Below, one piece after another: positions 1-10,898 of a stretch of DNA of 64,000 nt. The notes under the pieces are model-generated. The model was not told the DNA's origin, made no database searches, and was given only the letters and a program-made list of their open reading frames with translations. The DNA is taken from the NCBI GenBank assembly GCA_030549495.1, contig JAUIRK010000641.1:434001-498000 (forward strand), written 5' to 3'. The position numbers and the translations under genes are program-made. This DNA is from Nectonema munidae. Lineage: Eukaryota > Nematomorpha > Nectonematoida > Nectonematidae. Each line of letters begins with the position of its first letter. Positions within the stretch are counted from its first letter, which is position 1.

Positions 1-340
1 TTAAATAGGACAAATTTTATTGAATACATTTCTTGATTAATATGTAACAGTTTTATAATATAAATGAACTTAAATTAGCGCAATTTTGTAAATAACATAA
101 GAATAAGAATAGGATGTGAAAGAGATTACAACGATGATTTACATTATTCTTTACACCAGACATATAATAATATGAATATAAATGAATTATAAATATTACA
201 CCTATACTGCATATTACTGTTAACTACTCTATTTCAATAAGTGATAGTTTAAGGCACAGCACTAAACCAGCTCTTCCAACGTCATAAGGAAAAACTCGCA
301 TAATTATTTTATCTAGCTCGATCACCAGACTGCAAGTAAA

Positions 341-452
341 GGCGGGACTGATTTTAATGGGGCAAGGACCATAGGAAAGTGTATACATTTATATATCTCA
401 AGGGAGTTTCAGGAGCAAAATAAAACTCAGATAGGGTGGGGGGGGGGGGGGT
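341..452 (+). repeat. Dispersed ~110-bp repeat ending in a G14 tract
   Basis: This segment matches the reverse complement of about 25496-25606. Shared stretches include ATTTTAATGG, AGAAAGTGT, ACATTTATATAT and AAGGGAGTTTCAGG. Both copies finish in long G (or C) runs; here 14 G at 438-451. It lies just downstream of the Helitron Rep remnant. No terminal repeats or coding capacity are visible, so the family is unknown. Confidence 0.6.
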
Positions 453-463
453 GTGCAATTTAA

Positions 464-1722
464 TTATTTCATTTCGGGGTCTTCTTGAGGATCTCGAATT
501 TGTGCCGAAATAAGTGTGTCAATGTCATCTGCATTATACAATTTGAAATCATTACTTAGATGCAAGAGAATGTGGACATGAGTAAGTCCTCTTTTTTGGA
601 ACTCAATAGTACATGGCCACAAATAACATCATTCTTTAAAGCTTCAACTTTTAGTTTGAAAATGCGTGAAACCAAGTCGGGTCTATCAGAAGCAGTTTGA
701 TCTGGTAATAAATTTTCAACAATCTCTGTCCATTTTGGGTTACATGTAAATGTTAAAAAAAAGACCAGGTTTGCCATTTTTAGCCACAAGCGCCATCGCT
801 TCAAGATATAATTGATGCATTTGACGTGAAAATCCCTGAAAGGTTGATGGGAGAATAACAATATTTCCGGGACGTAAATTAAAATCATCAGCAGTACTTT
901 GAATATGATCTACCAAACCATGATAACTTTTTGTTCTGAGTTGAGTTTGATTATTTCGAATAAAAGAAGGCGTTGACCTTCAAGTTTGACATAGGCATCA
1001 ACCAGAAATTGTTGAACTAGTTTTCCTGCTAAATGCAAAGGAGAAAAATCACTTCTAAAAGCAATTCTATAAACATTATACTCTAATTGGGTTAGTCTAT
1101 TGCGCACCGGAGTTGAATGTTCTGGAAAATAATTAAAATTTGGGCCCATCCAGCTTGGCATCTAGGAAAAATTAGTAAGTAAATCATCAATGTTTGGAGA
1201 AATATACGGACTACGTCTAAGAGGTTGATTATGGGGATATACAAGTTGGTTATTAAGTGGAGGGGCACCATCATTACTGGTCAAAATTGCGACAACTTCT
1301 TCGGGTAGAGGAGCATTATTATATCTTCTTCGGTCATTACCTTCACCCATTACCATTGTTATTATTGATGGTAAACGATTCTCTTGTTTTGCAACTTCTT
1401 CCTGTTCTTTCTAAACATCAGCCATGTGCCTGTGAGCTATAACATAAGGCGAAACTCTGTTCAATACATTTTGAATTATTTCCATACATAACATCTCTTT
1501 TACAAGGAAAATAGGATGATTTGCCATTCTCGCATTCAATGAATTTGCTGGCTCGATAATATACAATTGACTGAAATTAAGTGTTTGATTTTCAACAGGA
1601 TGTAGGGCACCATATCTATGATACATCTGTCCACAAATCCTGAAACATGGAGTACCACATCCAGGTAGTGTACGTATATTTGCTTGTAAACTTGCAAAAC
1701 AAAAAGCATTATTAGATTCTTA
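464..1722 (-). pseudogene. Helitron Rep (Helitron_like_N / HUH nuclease) remnant
   Basis: Read on the minus strand from about 1722 to 464, successive frames match the N-terminal part of Helitron replication proteins. First comes a segment ending CFRICGQMYHRYGALHP and leading into QLYIIEPA (about 1720-1540). Then follow NDRRRYNNAPLPEEVVAI (around 1300), FTCNPKWTEIVENLLP with ASDRPDLVSRIFKLK (about 760-640), and a stretch with the HUH pair T-H-V-H-I-L-L near 575, closing with ADDIDTLISAQIRDP before a stop at 464-466. The pieces are in at least three frames with internal stops, so it is broken. The SF1B helicase half and the CTRR/hairpin end are not seen. In the family this protein nicks and joins single strands in rolling-circle transposition. 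Family call is firm; exact limits are not. Confidence 0.85.
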
Positions 1723-4700
1723 TGTTTTTACGGAAATGTCTTGCTTTTGGAGATGTTTCACATTTCTTCACTGATTTTGCTATAAAAAATTTGAAACGAT
1801 AATTTTTGGTGAAGCAAGGAAATGAAACTTAGGAATATCAATCATTTAAAACTTTCGTGATACACATGATAATTTCATACACACGAAAATAATATGCAAA
1901 GATAAGTACATATTGCAAATACTATTAACAATAAATTCATATATAAGACCAAATATAACAGTTATTTAGAAATTAGTTAACGAAGAAAAACCGAAAATAA
2001 TTAAATAAAACTGCTATAAGAGACGAACCGATAAAAATTTGAAATCGTATAACCCATATTCAATCCATAGGTCGCGTTTACCAAAACCGAATGGCTCTAC
2101 CCGAACTATAAAATTAAAGGATTAGACAAAAAGGCAAATTTCAAAATTAAAAATAAAGCTTTAAATTCTTTAAAATTTAAGATTACCAATGTATATACTA
2201 CAAAAAGTTGTTCAAGGAATAATATGGTCAGATGATTAAAAAAATATGGGCGGGGTGTAAATCTTGAATCTTCTCAGGGGGAGTGGGGCATAGAAGTTTG
2301 GGAATCACATCAATAACTGATGTTAAAATATATATTTCAATTTTTATTCAAGCTACATAGATACAGCACCAAATTTCGGACATTAGAAATTTTGACAAGT
2401 GTTGCTCAGAACCTACATTTTTTTTATAGTTTTTTTGCATAAACAATTATTTTATTCCGTACTTTTTTTTATCAAACTTGCATACATTTTGTATTAAATG
2501 TTTTTTATTGTACTTTTATCTTTTTGTTCTTATCCCTATACCTAGCCATATGTCCACTCGAAACAAATTAGTTTTTATAGTTACTATAACTAACACCTGA
2601 AAGTGAAACAAGCATAAAATCGAGCAACAAGCATTTAATGTTTATTTGCTTATTTCGTGAGCTGAAAAATTTAAAGGGGTGGAATTTTCTTTGGCTTCGG
2701 GGTGGAATTTACATGGAACCGTTCATTATATAGATGTTTCATAGTATTATGGAAATATAAATCATGTGTGTGCCTGGTTTTGAGCGTTTTATGGTGATAG
2801 ACAACTCAAACAGGCATTGGTTGATCTCATAAGAAAACTCCAAATTTTACAAAGCCATATGAAGAAAGGAAAAAGCGGGAAAACGAATATATCAATTGAT
2901 TTTATATCTTCGATATTGAGAATTTTAACGTCGTTAATTTTGACACTATTGATATTTCTAATAAAGTAAATGCTTTCCATATAAATATATAACGAATTTA
3001 TTCCATGTTATATTTCATTTCAAAATTATGCGAGGAATTTTTATTTGGTTGAAGAATTTAAAATTTGGATATCTTGTTGCAATTTCTACTCAAGTAGCTT
3101 CTCCTTGAATATATCCAAATCTCAGATACTACACTGCACAGTTTATTACAAAGTGTTTGTAGAAAAGCTTAAGCAGTTTTTGGTTCTATAGCGGATAGAA
3201 GGATTATAATGAACAGCGAATCTGAGAATTTTTTCAAAGTTTCGTGCTTGCTGATCTACATTTTACAATTATAAAATTTAGAATTGAGATAAAATTAAAA
3301 ATTGACAAATGAGAAATACATTTACGTATTTGGAAAAATTATTAAAATATATTTCACAATTAAAGTTACTTAAATTAAGGTTGCGAGGTTGGATCACAAT
3401 GTTTATCATCTTTTAAATCATTATGGAATAAAATAGGATGATGTTGATAGTAGAGTAGGTAACAATTGAAATGGAATCAACTTACGTTTTTGTTTTTAAT
3501 AGAGTAAAGTTAAGATTATAAATTGATACCGAAACAGGGTTTTAATCAAGAACAAATCATTTTCTCATTTAATTTATGAGAAGTAAAGGTTTAAATGTAA
3601 ATGAAGCAGTCAATTAGAGGGAAATATTAGATGCGAGTGGTGTTAGACACGGAGACAGGAAATGTTGCTTCAAAACATAAATTAAAATTACTAGGTCGAA
3701 ATATGAATTTACAGTGAGAACAGAGTCATATCATAACACTTTTCTCATGTTGTATATCACACAACCTCTACATACCTAAATTATGAATGATACCAGGAGT
3801 AATTAATATATGTTAATGCAGTAATGTATATTTAGGAGGAATTTATATAACTTGCCCTCACAAGCTTGTTTAAGAAAAAACATTAAAACTTTCTACAGAA
3901 GACATCTAGTTATTGACCTATACGCCGTATAACTTTTCACAATGTAGTTGATTGAGGTTCAACGCTTTACTCTTTTACATACTTTCGTTTTTTGTGAAAG
4001 GTGAAAAAGGTTATGTCTGCACAGGTCTTATAGATTCAGTTTTGCATGGATGTGTGTTACATGATCGTCAAAGATATGACGTGTGTTTTTAAGTGCGTGG
4101 AATGCATTGGTTAACTTTAAAATGTTTGATGTAATGATTTTGAAAAATTATATGACTTTCTCGTTCAAATTTAGAACAAAATATTCTCAGACTCAACGTA
4201 GTTTTAAAAACGTTGGTGACACGTCGCTAATAAGCTTAACACTCGTTGCATACATAGTCAAAAGAAAGAAAACATTCCTTTCATTAGAAATAATATCGAA
4301 TATGTATCATCAGAAGAGTAACCAGCTTGCGAATCGTCTGTAGACTGGGAGATGGGAAAGGTACTCGAGTCAAAATAGGAGAAATACAAATACTAGCGAC
4401 AAAGACACCAGAATGTATTAGTTTCCTATACAAATTAGATCCTTTTTAACATGTACATTCCCTTCCATATTCTAAACAGAATAATCTTTGACGTACAAGC
4501 TATTACCGCCCAATTGCCAAAGAGGAAAGGGGGATTGGCGCTTATCAGAGATTGACAAATGGGAAGGAATAAGTTAACAAGATGACCACCTGGATCTGGC
4601 TAACGAATCGGATGCTGCTATTTTCATTTTATCCTCTCAATTCCCAGCTCAACGATTACCCCGAAAATTCAAGGAAGATCTCCAAAAAAAGAAGTTAAAA

Positions 4701-7308
4701 ATTATTTCTTCAAAAGTTTATTTTAAAATCCGTGTGTCCAGAAATATTTTCTTGCATCCACGAGACATCTAACATAAATATATCTTTTTGGACATAAAGA
4801 TTCGCCAAACTGATCATACTGTATGGGGTAGAATAAAATTGGTATTTATTTCAAATAAAACGAAATCTATAAATATCAGCATTGTCTCGCTCCCAACTCA
4901 AATCCAAGAGCCTGGCGAGTATATATTTTTTCTTGCAAGGAAATGTAATAGCATTTTTAAAGAATGCATGCCAAATCAAATAAAAGGTTCTCAAGTGAAA
5001 AGGAATATGCACCTTAAAATTGAATAAATATCTTTTTTATGATAGATATACATAATCTTCTTAAATTGATTAATTTTCGAGAAAAAATAAAAGTAGAAAA
5101 TATAAATTAAAATATTTATTACTTTTGAATGGAAATCATATTTTATAGCAATTCTGTAATTTTATGAGCTTTTTAAAGTTTGAAATAAGTCATCAAAATC
5201 ACTCCTTTGTAAAAATCGAGAAAGAGGATGATAAAAGGTACATATGATCAACATGACTATAAAAAACCACTTAATGTTGTAACACTTGGTTGAAAAGCAA
5301 TCATCAAGCTTTTATTGCCTAACGTCATCGGCCATTAGCGCACACACTTTACATAACAAATATAAATCAAAATAATCAAACAGTTGTGTCGTGCATGGGA
5401 AAAGTAGAACGCAATTACTCTGCTTTCATTATTTTCATAATCGCCATGGACAGTAAAAGGGTGTAATGATTTATTGAAGAAAATATTATATGAAAAGTTC
5501 ATATAAAAGGCTTAAACGGCGAGATTTTAATAGGAGAATTAGCAGAGATTAGATCACTACGAAGGATAAAACAAACACACTATCACATAATGGACAAAGC
5601 ATATATATGTATATAATAATAATAAAACAAATAATGCATTATATGCAATAATATCACATCTTAAGATTTTCCATTATTATTTGCATCCCACAACCTCAAT
5701 CGATGTGCAAAGACAAAGAAATTAGCATAATCAGCATAAACTCTATCTAAAATTCCTTTGTCATGTTGATTTGCTAACAATAATAGTAAAAATAATAATG
5801 TTAGATTTACCATTCTTACGTTTGCCCTTCCATAGGAAATAAAAGATCACTGGTGAGTAAGCAATGAAATAAAATGACCTGATCCAAGTTTTTTTTATTA
5901 ATTTATTTAAAACAAAAAATGTAGAGAAAAACTTTTCAAAAAAAAGAAAGGGGAAAATATTGCTGGTCTTAAGGTTGAAGGAGTTATACAAACAATGAAG
6001 TGAATAAAAAAAGGGTATGTGAAAATTTATTTAAAAAGAAAAAAATTACTTTTCGTAGTTCGAAAGATTTTCGTAGAAAGAAATAAAGGATGTTCCGACA
6101 AAACTAAAGGATTTGATAAGATTTAAATTTCTATCCAATATTTTTATGAAAAATATTTAAAAATTAAATGGCCATTACCCCCTAACTACGTCATTAAATC
6201 CGTTACTAATATGTATACCATTTTAGTTCTATTTTGCAATTTGATTACATATAAGTTTCAAAAAACAATTTTTTGACTATAAATTTTAAATCTTAATGGG
6301 ATTTCTTTCGTTAAAATTTTCTTTGGTGCAACTTTTGGGAAAAATTTAACGTTCACCGATAAACTTTAACCGAAAATTTGAAACAAGTGTGGAATCTGGC
6401 TGCAAAAAAAAACAAGTGAAGAATTTGACTCCAAAAAATTATCTTGAGTTAGTGTTTTTATCTAATATTAAACCCATCATAAATTAGATTTTAGAGTTAG
6501 TGTTAGTGTTAGTAAAACAGGTAGAGTGATTTAATTTTAGAATTAGTATTAACAAAACCTGATTATTATTCATATCAATTTGATGTTTCATTTTAAAGTA
6601 CTTGTGTATATGAAAATAGCAGAAGAAAAACTTTGTTCGAATTTTAAAATCAAAATCAAAAAAATGCCTTGAAATCGTCTGCTTAATTTTCATTAGATAA
6701 GTTCGGAAAAATCCATGTTCAACAAGAAATAAAAATTAAAAAAACTTGAATTTTGAAATAAAATTTTTTTGAAAAAAAAGTTAACTTTTCGAGAAAAATT
6801 TCGGAAATATGATCAAGTGTAGAATCTGACTCTCAAAACGTTCTGGAATCAGATTCTACACTTGATCCGAAAATTTAAGAGATCATCGAATAAGTGTGAT
6901 ATGTGAAAACTTTTTTTATAACAATGTCAAACACAAAATCAATATCCCAAAACATCTTAAAAGGACTAAGGAGTATATAGAAGCGTTAGCGAGGCAATAG
7001 AAATACATTCCTATTACTATTATTTCAGAAAAAAAATAAAATTAGAAACTCTTAACTATTATTTAGATATTTTTCTTATGACAGCATAAAAGGAAAGAAT
7101 TAAAGAAAAATGATATTTGCAAGTGTACAACATTCATTTACCTATTTTACATTGGATGCATATTTGGTTAAAAATTCCACCCAAAAGTTAACTATTTAGA
7201 CAAGTAAGGTAACATCAAATGAATCGATAATGAAGATGGAAAAAAGTGAGAGTACCTTTTTCAGGGCAAATTGCAAACTAGTGTTCCACAAAATAAAAAT
7301 AGTCTTTT
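1723..7308. other. AT-rich intergenic DNA, no recognisable gene
   Basis: I see no protein family, RNA gene or paired terminal repeats here. Short open frames (for example 4083-4343 and 4788-5027) have the composition of random AT-rich frames. The only structure noticed is the cluster of CAAGTGTAGAATCTGACTC-like repeats at 6384-6867, listed separately. Confidence 0.5.
6811..6867. repeat. Near-perfect hairpin with repeated GTGTAGAATCTGACT motif
   Basis: GATCAAGTGTAGAATCTGACT at 6811-6831 is followed after 15 bases by its inverse at 6847-6867 with one mismatch. Weaker direct copies occur at about 6384 (CAAGTGTGGAATCTGGCT) and 6411 (CAAGTGAAGAATTTGACTCC). This suggests the tip or a subterminal part of an unidentified transposon. 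Confidence 0.6.
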
Positions 7309-7446
7309 TTAACCGGTTATAAACCACAGTCGACATATGTCAACTTTACAAAAATGTGAATCGTCTGCGTTTATCAATGCTCTTTAATACAAACCTTCTG
7401 CTTTACATTAGATATCGTCTGATTATTCTGGCCGTTAACGGGTTAA
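7309..7446. mobile_element. piggyBac-type MITE (TTAA-flanked), copy A
   Basis: A 138-bp unit lies between TTAA at 7309-7312 and TTAA at 7443-7446. The outer bases are CCGGTTA on the left and TAACGGG on the right, an inverted terminal repeat beginning with C's next to TTAA as in piggyBac elements. Inside are ATCGTCTG motifs at about 7363 and 7413. It is related to the copy at 50087-50201 and shares the internal motif with 7620-7757 and 30041-30178. No coding capacity. Confidence 0.7.
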
Positions 7447-7619
7447 TATAAAACTTAAAGAAAGGCAGACGATTAGATTTGCAAAACGCGCGCTTTAAAA
7501 AGATAAATAAAAGTTTTAAGAAAGAATTATTATATGAAAAAAATATAGCTTCCTTTTTAGAAATATAATGCAACAAACGCAATAAATAAAAATAAAAGAA
7601 AAATAAAGAAAATTTAAAT

Positions 7620-7757
7620 TTAACCCATTTAAGACCAAGCAAAGCAGACGATATCTAAAAAAACGCAGACGATTTATATTCAAAGTCATTGAAAAAAGCA
7701 GACGAAGATGAAATTACTTATGTTCCAAAATAGGAACATTGGTCGTAAATGGGTTAA
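7620..7757. mobile_element. piggyBac-type MITE (TTAA-flanked), copy B
   Basis: TTAA at 7620-7623 and 7754-7757 enclose termini CCCATTTAAGACCAA and TTGGTCGTAAATGGG, an inverted repeat of about 15 bp. Its reverse complement is nearly identical over the full 138 bp to 30041-30178, including the near-palindrome ATGTTCCTATTTTGGAACAT and three CGTCTGC motifs. It is non-autonomous; piggyBac insertion at TTAA is the established family rule. Confidence 0.85.
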
Positions 7758-8659
7758 AGTGTTTAAAAATGTTCTAAAAGATGGACACTTGAATGGGTTG
7801 GGTAACGTTAGTTAGATCAGTTATATAACTTATCTTGTAAATTAAAAAAACATATTCACCTAATTGTGAACAATATTTAACTCAATTTATTTTTAAATTT
7901 CAAAGATCCAATGATTAGACTCTCTTCTCAGCTTAGAAATGTAACCTTGAAATGTTACCCCAAAGATTCCTGAAGTTTAGTTAAATTCTCCTTAGTCTTC
8001 CTTGAATTAAAATACTATCCATTATTTTAAATGTTAAACATCACAAAACCAATGTATTCAAAAGTACACGCAACCACAAAATGTAGTTTTAAGTAGTTCA
8101 AATGTGAGTGAGAGGGAAAATTTTATTACCCATTCAAAAAAACTTCAAAACCGGAGTCTTTTTGCAAAGTTTCTCAAAAAATGTGCACAATTTGAATGAC
8201 CGAAGCGATTTTTTGTTGAAGTGTACGTGTTGATACATTTTGTAGAATACACATTTTATATTTTGAGTACACTTGTTAGATTGAATTTCGCTATTCAACT
8301 GTTATATTTGATTGATTTACAACTTTGAAAGTCAAATCGTTGTCTCACACTCAATCTTATTCATTGATTTTCTATATTACTATTCTTTCCCACGGGCTAC
8401 AACTTCTATTATTCTACTTAGCTCATATTTATAAGTCCACAGTTCTCCATTGAATATTTTTTATTGAATTAATTTTTGAATTAAAAATCAGAAAAGAACC
8501 TCTTTCAAATTAGCTTGTGCCTTACTTGAAATAGAACAGAAACAAATGTTGATTATTATGAAATACTGCTATATACTTGTCTACTTTAAATGATGATTTT
8601 CTTCTTATGATAATACTATACTTTCAACAAGTCAAAAAGTCGCCCGAAAAATAAATGGC
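7758..8659. other. No recognised feature
   Basis: AT-rich sequence between the MITE and the piggyBac gene. I looked for the matching left end of the piggyBac element (TTAACCCTTAGCAG-like) and did not find it. Confidence 0.4.
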
Positions 8660-10132
8660 GAGACACGGGCTAGTAATATTGAGTGGAATAGCGTTATATT
8701 TTCTCAAGTTGCTTTTCCTTCGCAAATTCGCAGCACCAACATTATAAAGCAAAAACAAAAGGTATTATGCAGCCCAGCTTCTGAAATGGATGCTTTTTTG
8801 AAATTTTATTCAGTAGATATGTTTCTCTATTTGCTCAGAAACACAAATAGAAAAGCAAAAGACTTAATTTGGCTTTATGAGCAAAAACATAATAAAAAAC
8901 CTCGTTATCCAATGAGCATATTTTCTTATGATGCAATACTTTCTTTCTATAAGAGCAGGTGAAGATAGAGACAACATGTCTTGCTTACAAGATTTGTGGA
9001 AGCCAAATGACAGTAGACATTTCTACAGGGCTGTTTGATGTTATCAGCGTTTCAAATTTTTTCTTTGATGTTTTCGTTTTGATAGAAACAGAGAAAAAAG
9101 AAGATAAAATGGAGGCATATAGAGAAAAAATGGGACATGTTTAAAAGTAATCTAACTAGATTTATAATTCCAGAAGAGTCAATGACTATTGTTGAGCAAC
9201 TTTATGGGTATCGTGGAAAAATTTCAGGTCGCGTTTTTATGCCAAGAAAATACGGTTTAAAAATATCCTGGTTATGTGGGTCTAGTACTGGATTTGCGCT
9301 TTTCGCAGATATATACTACACTGGTAAAAATTTAGATAAGACATCAAATAAAAATCTTGTTCTGAAACCTACAAATTCCTATTATTTCAGTGGTAGAGAG
9401 ATGTGACAGATAGATACTTCACAAGACATAAACTTGCTGTAGAGATTGGAAAAGTAGGTTTAACTTTGCTGGGGACTTTGAATAAAAATAGAAAATGTGT
9501 TCCACCTTTTTTAAAACCATCAAAAGTCGAAATATCTTTTCAACATCATCTTTAAACGACCACACAACAAAGTTTCAATCACTTCTTACATTCCTAAAAA
9601 AACAAAAATGTTCTATTGCTTTCATCTTCACTCTCAAAAATAAAAATTAGTCACCGTGATGATAAAAAGCCAGAAGTTATATTGAATTATAACAAAGGTA
9701 AAATTGGCGTGGACCTCATGGATTCAATTATTGGAGAATTTTCAACAAGAAAAAATAAGATGGCCTCTTCTTCTCAATTTTAATGTCATTGATGTTTCTT
9801 GGCCAAACGCTTATATATTGCTGTTCAAAAACGGATATACAAAGTATAGGAAAGAATTTTTTTTAAAAGCTTTCATTTCAGTCTGCTGAAAAACAAGCAA
9901 AAGTTCGTTTAGAAAACTTTAGACTTTCAAGGGATGCAAGAAGCAGGAACACTTGTTGGATTAATTGAAATTGAAAAGGCGGTAGTTAAAAGGAAAAAAA
10001 TCGAATTACGCAAAACCTTGCAAGTTCTGTAAGAAATCTTGTCGTTCTATTTCTCAGTCTTATGATGTTGCAATATGCCCAGAACACTGTCACCAAATAA
10101 AAGAAGATTTTTGTTATATATGTAAACAATAA
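8660..10132 (+). pseudogene. piggyBac transposase pseudogene with C-terminal cysteine-rich domain
   Basis: Frames in order match a piggyBac (DDE_Tnp_1_7) transposase. An N-terminal segment runs from about 8680 (NIEWNSVIFSQVAF). The DDE core follows with SMTIVEQLYGYRGK and YGLKISWLCGSSTGFALFADIYYTGK at 9180-9330, then RYFTRHKLAVEIGKVGLTLLG (about 9405-9470), KPEVILNYNKGKIGVDLMDS (about 9670-9725) and WPNAYILLFKNGY (about 9800). The zinc-binding tail is intact: PCKFCKKSC, then AICPEHC and FCYICKQ, stopping at 10130-10132. At least four frame changes break it. GCTAAGGG followed by TTAA at 10318-10321 is a plausible right end of the element. The enzyme in this family cuts and pastes at TTAA. Compared with a usual ~550-600 residues, most parts are present. 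Confidence 0.9.
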
Positions 10133-10321
10133 AAAATTTTTAATGATTTTATAAATCTTTTTCTCACAAGTGTGTATTTTGATTCATATTTTTATTAAAA
10201 ATAATTTAAAAATGATAAGTATTGTAATAAAGATATACCAAACATAAATCATCACTATACTACAAATGGTATTATCATGTCTTTAACAAAAGAATTTTTT
10301 TGCGGTACTGCTAAGGGTTAA

Positions 10322-10896
10322 CGCAAAATCAAGGTAGATTATCATCATTTCCAATACTAAAAGAACTACCACCGTTTCTTTTTTCCGCTGGAGCAACAAT
10401 TTCTTCATCTGTTAAATTTCTTGTTGTTTCAACTTCATTTTCAGCCTCTATATCATTTTTACTTCTCATAATAGATCCTAGCAACTGTTGCATTAAAGTT
10501 TCTAAATCTTTTTCTACCGTTTCTCTTTCTTTTGGATCAGGTGAATATTCTTTGTTCACTTCTACATCGCATCTATTTGAAAAAATTCCTACATGAAAGA
10601 AATTTTCAATAGTCTGAGCTGAAACATTATTCCATGCTATAGATATAAAATTTATTGTTTGTCTTATGTTCAAAGTTTGTGGCATTTCATCCTCGATTTG
10701 TCGCAAAAAAAAGTTTAACAATTTGCTTACGTATATACATGGAATTAAAAAAGTATGTCGTAGTCGGAATCAAAATTTGTCGGATTAATAAATTAAGAAA
10801 TACAAAATAGTCAATGGACCTTATTATTTACAAAAAAAAGTGTCGGATATATTCAATTGTCGCATTAAAAAGTGTCGGATTAGGAAAGCATCACTG
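10322..10896 (-). mobile_element. pogo/Tigger element, transposase C-terminus plus one terminal repeat
   Basis: A 130-residue minus-strand frame (10329-10721) begins with an ATG and holds PQTLNIRQTINFISIAWNNV followed by SAQTIENFFHVGIFSN. This is the pattern of the C-terminal end of pogo/Tigger (jerky/CENP-B type) transposases, then an acidic tail. The right boundary at 10896 reads outward as CAGTGATGCTTTCCTAATCC, flanked by TA at 10897-10898, the expected target site. The subterminal motif GTCGGATT recurs at about 10773, 10841 and 10872. The catalytic DDE part is missing: the coding end lies next to TTAA at 10318-10321, the probable right end of the piggyBac element. The simplest reading is that piggyBac inserted into this Tigger copy. 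The other Tigger end was not found. Confidence 0.8.
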
Positions 10897-10898
10897 TA

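Noticed and set aside
4083-4343. 86-codon frame in unique AT-rich DNA
   Set aside because: Composition and lack of any recognisable motif fit a chance frame; no splice or promoter context supports it.
9137-9144. Two overlapping frames that could be read as separate small genes
   Set aside because: Both are consecutive parts of the same piggyBac transposase shifted between frames.
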